Shown here piece after piece: positions 1 through 7,300 of a DNA stretch of 9,651 nucleotides (position 1 is its first letter; the number at the start of each line of letters is the position of its first letter). This DNA comes from Erysipelothrix rhusiopathiae (GTDB taxonomy: Bacteria; Bacillota_I; Bacilli_A; Erysipelotrichales; Erysipelotrichaceae): NCBI GenBank assembly GCA_902797585.1, contig CADBTK010000091.1, forward strand, positions 1 through 9,651, read 5' to 3'. A program made the position numbers and the translations under genes. The notes beneath the pieces are model-generated. The model had not been told where the DNA came from and did not search any database. It saw only the letters and a program-made list of their open reading frames with translations.

Positions 1-710
1 CGCATAATTCCCAAAACTTCTTCAGCAACTTTTTTCTCACTGATAGAGAAATCTGGCACTCCAGAGTTGGTAGAATCAGACATCAATAAGTCTGGATTGC
101 TGACACCTATAAAGGCCATTTTTTGATAATCGGCATTGGTTCCTACTGGTGTTAAATCATATTTGAAATCTCCAGTATGGATGACACGACCATTTGGTGT
201 ATTAATTACCACTCCAAATGAATCTGGAATGGAGTGGATTGTCGCAAAGAAACCAACGCTAAAGTATTTTGTTTTTACATTAGAGTCTTCGTTGATTTCA
301 ATAATCTTTGTGCGTTCCAATCCTTTGTGTTCGCTTAATTTCTTTTGAATTAAGGCTTTAGCAAATCTAGGAGCATAAATCGCATCGATTTTCACTTGTT
401 TTAATAAAAAAGGAATCCCACCTATATGGTCTTCGTGACCGTGGGTAATAACTAATATTTTGTGTTTTTTATTCATGCGAATGAGATGATGGTAGTCTGG
501 AATGACGTAATCGACACCCAAAAGGTCATCTCCAGGGAATAATACCCCGCAGTCCACTATACATATTTCATTATCATGTTCGAAACAATACATGTTTTTT
601 CCGACTTCACCTAATCCACCTAAGGCGTAAATTAAGGTATCATCTTTTTGAGAACGATATGTTTTTTTGTGGCTCGCATGCCTTACACTTTGATCTTTAT
701 TCTTTGGCAT
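1..710 (-). CDS. rnj: Ribonuclease J, N-terminal part (cut by the left window edge)
   Basis: Metallo-beta-lactamase/beta-CASP ribonuclease, which in Bacillota carries out 5'-to-3' exonucleolytic and endonucleolytic mRNA turnover and RNA maturation in the cytoplasm. The 236 visible residues hold the family landmarks: GGLGEVGKNMY at about 31-41, the zinc-binding HGHEDH at 90-95 (H90, H92, D94, H95), a further metal-ligand His in HSIPDS (H159) and the Asp of HTGDFK (D181). The beta-CASP domain and C-terminal domain lie beyond the window; full-length relatives run to roughly 550-600 residues, so under half is seen. The first 24 or so residues are a basic, polar extension ahead of the catalytic fold. 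The ATG at 710 has a GAGG Shine-Dalgarno six bases upstream. It lies downstream of def on the same strand, a pairing also known around rnjA in Bacillus. The family is certain; whether this is RNase J1 or J2 cannot be told from this part. Confidence 0.95.
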   Translation of the reverse strand, partial: MPKNKDQSVRHASHKKTYRSQKDDTLIYALGGLGEVGKNMYCFEHDNEICIVDCGVLFPGDDLLGVDYVIPDYHHLIRMNKKHKILVITHGHEDHIGGIPFLLKQVKIDAIYAPRFAKALIQKKLSEHKGLERTKIIEINEDSNVKTKYFSVGFFATIHSIPDSFGVVINTPNGRVIHTGDFKYDLTPVGTNADYQKMAFIGVSNPDLLMSDSTNSGVPDFSISEKKVAEEVLGIM

Positions 711-732
711 TTGAAACCTCATTTCTATTTTA

Positions 733-741
733 AGTTTACCA
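733..741 (-). promoter_or_regulatory. Possible extended -10 promoter for the RNase J gene
   Basis: Read on the minus strand, the short gap between the def terminator and the RNase J start holds TGGTAAACT, which fits an extended -10 (TG-N-TAAACT), and just after it a TAAAAT. No convincing -35 box lies 16-18 bases upstream, since that space is the terminator hairpin. The call rests mainly on the need for a promoter after the terminator; readthrough from def is the alternative. Confidence 0.28.
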
Positions 742-742
742 T

Positions 743-770
743 AAAAAAGCAGAAGTTAGATAACTTCTGC
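743..770 (-). terminator. Rho-independent terminator after def, overlapping its stop codon
   Basis: On the minus strand GCAGAAGTT, loop ATCT, AACTTCTGC forms a perfect 9-bp stem followed directly by six Ts (743-748). The def stop codon TAA (758-756) sits at the loop/stem junction, so the last codons of def supply the 5' arm. There is no matching T run on the plus strand, so it should act only on leftward transcripts. It would limit readthrough from def into the RNase J gene. Confidence 0.85.
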
Positions 771-1307
771 CTCAACATCTTCTTTCCAAGGATCATTTGG
801 ATCGATACGGTCATAGAACAAAATTCCAGACAAATGATCAATTTCGTGTTGAAGAGCAATTGCGAAATATCCTTCAGCAGAAATCACAACATCTTTGTCT
901 TGAATCATGTCATAGGCACGCACTTTAATGCGCGCATGACGATATACGTGTCCTGGGTGTTGGCCTGGGACAGATAGACATCCTTCTCCATTATCCAAAT
1001 AGCTATTTTGAACAGATTTGGAAATGATTTTTGGATTGACTAGTGCCACTTCGTATTGGACATCTTCTTCTTCCATGACAACGGCCAACATTTGTTTAGG
1101 CACACCAACTTGAATGGCGGCTATTCCAATGGCTGGTTGTAGATTTCTTTGTTCCGATTGAATCGGATCTTGACTATCTTTGACGTATTGAACCATTGCT
1201 TCTAGTAGTTCTTTATCTTCTTTGGATAAAGGAAGAGAAACAGGCTGGCTCTTTTGGCGAATTTGTGGATCGCTATCTAATATAATGTTTTCTTTTTCTA
1301 ATTGCAT
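756..1307 (-). CDS. def: Peptide deformylase (Gram-positive, type 2-like)
   Basis: Removes the N-formyl group from the initiator methionine of nascent proteins at the ribosome, using a divalent metal. The 183-residue length matches the longer Gram-positive class. All three family motifs are present: motif 1 as AIGIAAIQ at 59-66 (first Gly replaced by Ala, usual Pro by Ile), motif 2 EGCLS at 108-112 with the metal ligand Cys110, and motif 3 QHEIDH at 153-158 with metal ligands His154 and His158 and catalytic Glu155. The following LSGILFYDRI resembles the type 2 pattern. The ATG at 1307 is preceded by GAGGG (1318-1314) at a good distance. It is divergent from ftsW and followed by a terminator and the RNase J gene. 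Function is secure; the motif 1 changes are mild and the essential Gln66 is kept. Confidence 0.97.
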   Translation of the reverse strand: MQLEKENIILDSDPQIRQKSQPVSLPLSKEDKELLEAMVQYVKDSQDPIQSEQRNLQPAIGIAAIQVGVPKQMLAVVMEEEDVQYEVALVNPKIISKSVQNSYLDNGEGCLSVPGQHPGHVYRHARIKVRAYDMIQDKDVVISAEGYFAIALQHEIDHLSGILFYDRIDPNDPWKEDVEAEVI

Positions 1308-1324
1308 ATTATACCCTCGGAGAT

Positions 1325-1353
1325 ATTTTAACGAATTTTAGGACGAAAGACAA
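1325..1353 (-). promoter_or_regulatory. Promoter of def (-35 TTGTCT, 17 bp, -10 TAAAAT)
   Basis: On the minus strand TTGTCT (1353-1348) and TAAAAT (1330-1325) are separated by exactly 17 bases, a good housekeeping-sigma match. Transcription would begin near 1318, which is the Shine-Dalgarno site itself, so the predicted leader is only about 11 bases. Its -35 box is three bases from the -35 of the divergent ftsW promoter. Confidence 0.65.
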
Positions 1354-1356
1354 TTA

Positions 1357-1388
1357 TTGAACCCTATAAAGAGTAAGTATGATAAAAT
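1357..1388 (+). promoter_or_regulatory. Probable promoter of the ftsW-rsmD-coaD-rnc-polC operon
   Basis: The stretch at 1380-1388 reads TGATAAAAT, an exact extended -10 (TG-N-TAAAAT). A -35-like TTGAAC lies at 1357-1362, but the spacer to TAAAAT is 20 bases, longer than ideal; with the alternative -10 TATGAT (1378-1383) it is 15. The extended -10 may therefore carry most of the activity. Transcription would start near 1395, leaving a leader of about 16 bases with AGGAAG (1401-1406) ahead of the ftsW ATG. Confidence 0.5.
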
Positions 1389-1395
1389 ATAGGGT
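1361..1395. repeat. 8-bp inverted repeat around the ftsW -10 region
   Basis: ACCCTATA at 1361-1368 and its exact complement TATAGGGT at 1388-1395 are separated by 19 bases that contain the extended -10. The arms are centred 27 bases apart, so they sit between the -35 box and the predicted start site. This is the layout expected of a paired operator, or it may be chance in AT-rich DNA. Confidence 0.4.
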
Positions 1396-1410
1396 ACGTT
1401 AGGAAGAATT

Positions 1411-2622
1411 ATGGCAAAAAAAGTGCAACATTCAAAACAAAGATTCGCATGGTTTCGATTGAAACCGCACAGTGACGGTATGATTACAGTAATCATACTG
1501 ATTTTAATGCTGTTTGGAAGTTTGATGATTGTTTCAACCAATGTTGGGCGAACGGTTTATAACTCCAATGTAGTATTGAATACAACGATTCGTCAGATGA
1601 TTATTATGGGAATCGGTTATTTCATATATATTTTTTCCGCTAAATATTTTTCGATTCGATGGGCTTCGTTTCTTGAAAAATTTGCCGTTTTAGGATTGGT
1701 TGGGCTATTGCTTCTTACCTTTTTCTTCTCAGAATCTGGAGGATCACATGCTTGGATTCGTTTAGGTTCATTTACTTTACAACCTTCTGAATTTACCAAA
1801 GTATTTATTGTTTTAACAGTTGCTCTTTCTTTGTATCGAGCAAAACGAAAGAAAAAATTATATAAAAAAGGGATGGGGATGTTTAAGTTTCCATGGATTT
1901 GTATGGCTGTATTTGGGGGATTGATTTTAGCGCAAAAAGATATGGGGACGTTAGCCATTTTAACGATGACTTTCTTAACTTGTTTACTCATTCCTAGTGA
2001 AACACATCTTGTCAGAGGACAAAAATGGATTATGCGTTTCTTATTTATAGGAATTGTTTCGGCCATTGGGCTTTTTGGTGTAACAGATATTGGTACACAA
2101 TTCTTAGCGAAAACATCTTTTACATCACATATTGCGACCCGTATATATAATATGAAAAATCCATACGAAAATATTTATGGGGAAGGTTACCAATCAGCCA
2201 ACTCATTATATGGAATTGGAAGTAGTAATGTAGTGGGGAAAGGAATTGGAGATTCTTCACGTAAATATGGATACTTAACACAGGCGGATAATGACTATAT
2301 TTTGGCAGTTATTATTGAAGAAACTGGTGTTTTTGGATTTGGTTTAATCGTGGTTATGTTTTTATTGTTGATAGGGCGATTATTCTATTATGCTTTTAAA
2401 ACCAATGAGGTCGTCTTTAAAGTTATCCTTGTGGGAGTCGGTACCTATTTCTTTATGCACTTTTTCTTAAATGTAGGAGGAGTGGCTTGTTTGATTCCTT
2501 TTACAGGGGTGCCAATCTTGTTTATTTCTAGTGGAGGATCGAGTTTGTTTGCGGCTTGTTTGTCACTAGGAATCTGCCAATATTGTATTCGTTTAATCCG
2601 TGAAAGAGAGATGGGTGTCTAA
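1411..2622 (+). CDS. ftsW: SEDS-family peptidoglycan polymerase, FtsW-like
   Basis: A polytopic membrane glycosyltransferase of the FtsW/RodA/SpoVE family, which polymerises lipid II with a partner class B penicillin-binding protein. The 403 residues contain about ten hydrophobic segments, starting near residue 24 after a basic cytoplasmic N-terminus. Family motifs are clear: HAWIRLGSFTLQPSE (114-127), QKDMGT (175-180, where most relatives have QPDLGT), GKGIGDSSRKYGYL followed by QADNDYILAVIIEE with the conserved acidic residue D295, and FISSGGSS (371-378). The ATG has AGGAAG upstream. It is first in the operon and its stop overlaps the rsmD start (TAATG). FtsW is preferred over RodA because ftsW also lies near rsmD and coaD in Bacillus; sequence alone does not fully separate the two. 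The Pro-to-Lys change in QKDMGT is unusual. Confidence 0.88.
   Translation: MAKKVQHSKQRFAWFRLKPHSDGMITVIILILMLFGSLMIVSTNVGRTVYNSNVVLNTTIRQMIIMGIGYFIYIFSAKYFSIRWASFLEKFAVLGLVGLLLLTFFFSESGGSHAWIRLGSFTLQPSEFTKVFIVLTVALSLYRAKRKKKLYKKGMGMFKFPWICMAVFGGLILAQKDMGTLAILTMTFLTCLLIPSETHLVRGQKWIMRFLFIGIVSAIGLFGVTDIGTQFLAKTSFTSHIATRIYNMKNPYENIYGEGYQSANSLYGIGSSNVVGKGIGDSSRKYGYLTQADNDYILAVIIEETGVFGFGLIVVMFLLLIGRLFYYAFKTNEVVFKVILVGVGTYFFMHFFLNVGGVACLIPFTGVPILFISSGGSSLFAACLSLGICQYCIRLIREREMGV
1478..1498. repeat. Perfect 21-bp palindrome inside the start of ftsW
   Basis: GTATGATTAC, a central A, then GTAATCATAC: ten perfectly matched positions per arm. It lies at codons 23-30 of ftsW, about 85 bases after the predicted transcription start. 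In RNA it could fold as an 8-bp stem with loop ACAGU, but no T run follows, so it does not look like a terminator. It may be a protein-binding site, an mRNA hairpin, or a by-product of coding for a hydrophobic segment. Confidence 0.6.
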
Positions 2623-3176
2623 TGCGTATTGTAGCTGGACAATTTCGTTCTCGTCGATTACATACACCAAAGAATAATGATATTCGTCCGACCAGCGATA
2701 AAGTCAAAGGCGCTATATTTTCCAGTTTAGAGCCAAAAGCTACTCAAGGACGATTCTTAGATTGTTATTCTGGGACAGGGAATATGGCATTAGAAGCTAT
2801 TAGTAGAGGATGTGAATTTGCGGTATTAGTGGACGCAAGTAAACAAGCATGTTCCATCATTAAACAAAATATCCAATATTTACAAGTGCAAAAACAAACT
2901 CAATTAATACATAAAGATATCTTTGCCGCTATTGGTAATATGGAACAAGGATTTGATTGTATTTACATTGATCCACCTTATGCGAAGGAAAAGAATGTGC
3001 AATTAATGGAAAAACTTTGTGCATACCATTTAATCAATGAAGACGGTGTTGTGGTTGTAGAAAGTCTTGCTAAACAAACATTTCCTGATAATGTGGCGGA
3101 TTTAGAAAAGACAAAAGAAAAAACATATCGAGATACTAAGATTACTTATTATAGAAAGAAAGGAGACAGCGTATGA
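2622..3176 (+). CDS. rsmD: 16S rRNA (guanine-966-N2) methyltransferase RsmD
   Basis: SAM-dependent Rossmann-fold enzyme that methylates N2 of guanine 966 (E. coli numbering) of 16S rRNA during small-subunit assembly. At 184 residues it is of normal family length. The N-terminal MRIVAGQFRSRRL and RPTSDKVKGAIFSSL (22-36) are typical of RsmD. The SAM-binding loop is DCYSGTGNMALEAISRG (47-63), and the catalytic DPPY motif of N-methyltransferases is at 117-120. The start codon overlaps the ftsW stop as TAATG with only a weak ribosome-binding site (GAGAG, 11 bases upstream), so translation probably depends on coupling to ftsW. The stop overlaps the coaD start as ATGA. The rsmD-coaD pair is widely conserved in Bacillota, which supports both assignments. 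Confidence 0.95.
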   Translation: MRIVAGQFRSRRLHTPKNNDIRPTSDKVKGAIFSSLEPKATQGRFLDCYSGTGNMALEAISRGCEFAVLVDASKQACSIIKQNIQYLQVQKQTQLIHKDIFAAIGNMEQGFDCIYIDPPYAKEKNVQLMEKLCAYHLINEDGVVVVESLAKQTFPDNVADLEKTKEKTYRDTKITYYRKKGDSV

Positions 3177-3652
3177 CGGTTGCAGCATTTTGTGGAACAT
3201 TTGATCCTATTACATTGGGTCATGTAAATATCATTGAACGAAGCGCACGCTTATTTGATCATGTAGTGGTTGTCGTTAGTTATAATCGCGAAAAGACTAC
3301 TCTATTTTCTGATAAACAACGTTTGCAGTGGGTAAAAGATGCGTGTGCTCATTTAGAAAATGTGGAATGTCAACTTTATGATGGATTAGTAGCGGATGCT
3401 TGTAAAACATTTGGAGCCGATGTTCTTATTCGTGGAATTCGCAATGGAGTGGATAGTGAATATGAACAAAATATGGCTTATATGAACCAAAGTATTGCGC
3501 CAGGATTGGATACGTTGTGTTTCTTTACGGATAATGAATTGCGTTATTGTTCTTCTAGCAATGTTCGCGAATTATTGAAATTTGATCTTGATATCTCTAG
3601 TCTTGTTCCAAATTGTGTTGTGGAAACATTAAACCAAGGAGAAACGAAATGA
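3173..3652 (+). CDS. coaD: Phosphopantetheine adenylyltransferase
   Basis: Transfers the AMP moiety of ATP to 4'-phosphopantetheine, giving dephospho-CoA, the penultimate step of coenzyme A synthesis. The 159 residues match the usual family size. The nucleotidyltransferase signature is seen as GTFDPITLGH at 8-17 (T9 and H17 correspond to the ATP-binding Thr and His of E. coli CoaD). IRGIRNGVDSEYE (86-98) contains the conserved Arg residues 87 and 90, and CSSSNVRE (126-133) corresponds to the usual ISSxxVRE. An AAGGAG site (3160-3165) lies seven bases before the ATG, inside the end of rsmD, and the two genes overlap by four bases. The loop FFTDNELRYCSSS (from about residue 117) departs from the commoner FLMPSPEYSFISSS form, but the core residues are intact. 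Confidence 0.96.
   Translation: MTVAAFCGTFDPITLGHVNIIERSARLFDHVVVVVSYNREKTTLFSDKQRLQWVKDACAHLENVECQLYDGLVADACKTFGADVLIRGIRNGVDSEYEQNMAYMNQSIAPGLDTLCFFTDNELRYCSSSNVRELLKFDLDISSLVPNCVVETLNQGETK
3636..3641 (+). promoter_or_regulatory. Ribosome-binding site that fixes the rnc start
   Basis: AAGGAG lies seven bases before the ATG at 3649 and overlaps the end of coaD. An in-frame ATG at 3613 would add twelve residues (MCCGNIKPRRNE) that do not look like RNase III and lack such a site, so 3649 is the better start. It also gives the same ATGA overlap seen at the rsmD-coaD junction. Confidence 0.85.
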
Positions 3653-4332
3653 GAACGTTGGTAGATTGGATGAAGGAAAATGGATTCCGTGTGAAAGACG
3701 AATCAATTTATGAAGAAGCCTGTATGCATTCTTCGTATGTTAATGAACATCCACATTCAGTAGACAATAATGAACGTTTAGAGTTTATGGGGGATGCAGT
3801 CCTTCAAGTATGGAGTGCAGATCAATTGATGCATATGAAACCGACTCTACGTGAAGGTCAAATGACTACTTTACGAGCACAAGTAGTATGTGAATCAAGT
3901 CTAGCGCGTTTAAACCAACAACTTGGATGGTATGAATTTTTATTGTTGGGAGTGGGAGAAGAGAAAACAGGTGGTCGTCAACGACCTAGTATTCTTGCTG
4001 ATCACTTTGAAGCATGTATTGGTGCTATCTATTTAGATCAAGGCTACGGGGTATGTAATAAGATTTTGAATAAATACATGAAACCTTTGTTTAAAGAAAA
4101 CAAAGGGGATGATGTAACGGATTATAAAACACATCTACAAGAAGTGATTCAAGCCGATTCTAGAAAATCGGTTCAATACCGTCTGATTGAAGAAGTTGGA
4201 CCAAGTAATGCGCCAACTTTCACCATGGGGGTTTATTTGGATGGTATTTGTTTGGGGATAGGAACCAGTTCGACAAAAAAGAAAGCTGAACAAATGGCAG
4301 CGAAAGATGCCTTTGATAAAATGGCAAAATAG
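3649..4332 (+). CDS. rnc: Ribonuclease III
   Basis: Double-strand-specific endoribonuclease that processes rRNA precursors and structured mRNAs; acts as a cytoplasmic dimer. The 227-residue product has the standard two domains. The catalytic RNase III domain carries the signature NERLEFMGDAVL at 41-52 (E45 and D49 are the expected metal ligands) and ADHFEACIGAIYLDQG at 117-132 (D118 and E121, matching D114 and E117 of E. coli). A C-terminal double-stranded-RNA-binding domain follows from about 158 to 227, ending with the typical KKKAEQMAAKDAF helix. It overlaps coaD by four bases and ends 11 bases before polC. In many Bacillota rnc instead sits next to smc and ftsY, so the position between coaD and polC is a lineage-specific arrangement. 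Function is secure. Confidence 0.96.
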   Translation: MRTLVDWMKENGFRVKDESIYEEACMHSSYVNEHPHSVDNNERLEFMGDAVLQVWSADQLMHMKPTLREGQMTTLRAQVVCESSLARLNQQLGWYEFLLLGVGEEKTGGRQRPSILADHFEACIGAIYLDQGYGVCNKILNKYMKPLFKENKGDDVTDYKTHLQEVIQADSRKSVQYRLIEEVGPSNAPTFTMGVYLDGICLGIGTSSTKKKAEQMAAKDAFDKMAK

Positions 4333-4343
4333 AAAGGGTTCTT

Positions 4344-7300
4344 ATGAGTGAAGTATTAGACAGTTTAGGAAATTTCATCGAAGAAGAAAGCCAACACTAT
4401 TTTCAGTCGGCTTCTTTTTTGTGTCGTGAATACCATGCAAAGAGTCGATGCCTAGATTTGAAATTACAATTAGAACGGCCACTTCCATATGAGGTATATC
4501 ATGGATTAATTCATAATATGCGTATGCATTTTCATACTGATGTGAAATTAAGTGTTCAAGCCAATTCATTTGAATGTGGTATGGAAGATTTGGATCGTTA
4601 TGTTCAAGATTTAATAGCTCAAAATACACCATTAAGACCATTTTCAGGTTTGCACCCATATCAAGAAAATGGCTCGATTTGTTTTATGACAAAAGATGAG
4701 AGCCAACATTATGAAATTAAACGAGCAAAACCATTATTAGAAGAAAAATTAAAAGTATTTGGAATTGAAACAGACTTTGTTTGTAAATTAGAAGAAGAAC
4801 AAATGGCGCAGCCGGTTGTGGTGGAAATGCCAAAACCGCAAGAGAAATTAAAAGTTCAAAAACCTGCTGCCGCTTCTAGTTATCAAAAAAATAGACAACC
4901 TGCTCAAGTTTATAAAATTAGTGAACTTCAAGAGGGAATTAACCGTGCAATTATTGAAGGACATGTTATTTCTGTAGAATATCGTGAAGTTGGACAAAAT
5001 AAACGAACGTTGCAGACTATCTATATTAGCGATTATGAAGATGCCTTTGTCGCAAAATGTTGGGAATCTAAAAAGTTCACTCGCGAGGAAATGGAAAAAA
5101 TAAATGTTGGAATGAGTGTTCGTTTGACAGGTAATGTAGCCTATGATGTGTACGAAAAAAACTTAACATTCCAAATTACTGAGTGTGAACAAATAGAAGC
5201 AAAGAAACGAAGAGATAATAGTAGTGATAAACGTGTGGAATGGCACGTTCATTCTAATTTCTCAGAAATGGATGGAGTCAGTGGTGTTGATGAATATATC
5301 CAAACTGCTTTTGATTGGGGTATGGATGCCATTGGGATTACCGATCATGATGTTGTTCAAGCCTTTCCGCATGCTCAAAAGAAAGTGGATGCTCTTTTAA
5401 AAAACAATCCAGACCGCCAATTTAAAGTATTATATGGATGCGAAATGGATATGGTAGATCTAGAGTGTAAGAATGTAGTGAACAATGATCACCGTTCTTT
5501 AAAAGATGCGACTTATGTTGTCTTCGATTTAGAAACAACGGGTCTATCGAATCGTTTGGATGCGATTATTGAATTTGGTGCGGTAAAAATGAAAAACCGT
5601 GAAGTTATTGATCGCAAACAAATGTTTATTAATCCACAAAGAGAAATTCCAGCGGACATTATTAACTTAACGCATATTACGCAACAAGATGTGAATGGTG
5701 CTCCAACAATTGAACAAGCGTTGGATGAAATCCTTGCCTTTATTGGCGATTCTATTCTTGTTGCTCACAATGGGAAATTTGACATAGGTTTTTTAAATGC
5801 AGCTTGTCGTCAATGTAATCGAGAAGAGTTGACCAATCCGATGATTGATACTTTGCCATTAGCGCAATGTTTAATGGATATGAAGAGTTATCGATTAGGA
5901 TCTGTATGTCGCCATTATAATGTTCCATACGATGGGGAAGGTGCTCACCGTGCGGATTATGATGCCGAAGTTTTATCGAGTTGTTTGTGTTTTATGTTGA
6001 ATGAATTTGATACAGAGTCAACATTGGATCAATTGATGCAATTTGATATGGAACAACATACGCATAAAATGCGTCCGAGTCATATTTGTGTCTATGCTAA
6101 AAATAAAGAAGGTTTAAAGGAGTTATTTAAACTGGTAACTTTATCTCATACAACGTATTTGGCATATAAAAAGCCAGCCGGAAACAAGCCTTTGGCTTAT
6201 CCTCGAATTCCACGTCAAGTATTGGAACAATTCCATGAAAGTGGGAACTTATTATATGGTTCAGCTTGCCAAAATGGAGAAGTATTTGATTTGGCTCAGA
6301 CACGCAGTCAAGCCGACTTAGCGAAAGCAATGGAATTCTATGACTATATTGAAATTCAACCATTGGATAACTATCGCAATTTAGTGGACCGTAATTCCAT
6401 TCATTCTGCGGATGATTTAAAGAAAATCCTTACTTTTATTTTAGATCAAGCAAAAGAAATGAATAAACTAGTTATCGCAACTAGCGATGCTCACTATGTA
6501 GAACCACATGATAAACGAATTCGCGATATCTATATTAATGCCAAAGTTATTGGTGGAGGACGCCACCCATTGTATATTTATAACCCAACACGTCGTAAAG
6601 CCACTCAAACGCCAAACCAACATTTACGTACTACCGATGAGATGTTGAATGAGTTTAGTTGGTTAGATGAAGTGCAGGCGCGAGATATTGTTATTAATAA
6701 TACAAGAGAATTGACGAAACAATGTGAAGTGATTTATCCGACAAAAGATAAATTGTATCCACCTGAAATTGAAGGATCGGATCAAAAGTTACGTGACATC
6801 TGTTTTGAAACAGCGCATAAGATATATGGTGAACAATTGCCAGATATTGTAGAGAAACGATTAACACGGGAACTAGATAGTATCATTGGAGCTGGATATT
6901 ATGTGGTTTATTACATCTCTCACTTATTGGTGAAAAAGAGTAATGAAGATGGTTATATAGTAGGTTCTCGTGGTTCTGTTGGATCTAGTTTTGCGGCTAC
7001 TATGTCAGGGATTACGGAAGTCAATCCTTTAACGCCACATTACATCTGTCCACATTGTCATCATTATGAGTTCATTGAAGAGCCAACAGTGGCTTCCGGA
7101 TTTGATTTACCTGATAAAGAGTGTCCAATCTGTCATCAAACAATGCGTGGAGATGGACAAGATATTCCATTTGAAACCTTCCTAGGATTTGAAGGAGATA
7201 AAGTTCCAGATATCGATTTAAACTTCTCTGGAGAGTATCAACCCAATGCCCACAATTATTGTAAGGAAGTATTTGGTGAAGAATATGCCTTCCGTGCCGG

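Noticed and set aside
136..348. 70-codon plus-strand open frame opposite the RNase J gene
   Set aside because: It is antisense to conserved catalytic-domain codons and has no support as a gene.
648..977. 109-codon plus-strand open frame across the def/RNase J junction
   Set aside because: It runs antisense to two certain genes and through a terminator, with no family resemblance.
1308..1313. Perfect TATAAT directly before the def ATG as a -10 box
   Set aside because: No -35 match lies 16-18 bases upstream and it would start transcription inside the gene; the TTGTCT/TAAAAT pair is better.
1617..2066. 149-codon open frame on the minus strand opposite ftsW
   Set aside because: Its sequence is a mirror of membrane-protein codons with no recognisable motif or ribosome-binding site, and the plus-strand gene is certain.
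3613..3648. Upstream in-frame ATG giving a twelve-residue longer RNase III
   Set aside because: The extra residues are a frame-shifted reading of the coaD end, lack a ribosome-binding site and do not match RNase III; the ATG at 3649 has AAGGAG at seven bases.
4084..4106. 9-bp hairpin (CCTTTGTTT, loop AAAGA, AAACAAAGG) inside rnc as a possible RNase III self-cleavage site
   Set aside because: The stem is much shorter than usual RNase III substrates and a repeat of this size is expected by chance in AT-rich coding DNA.
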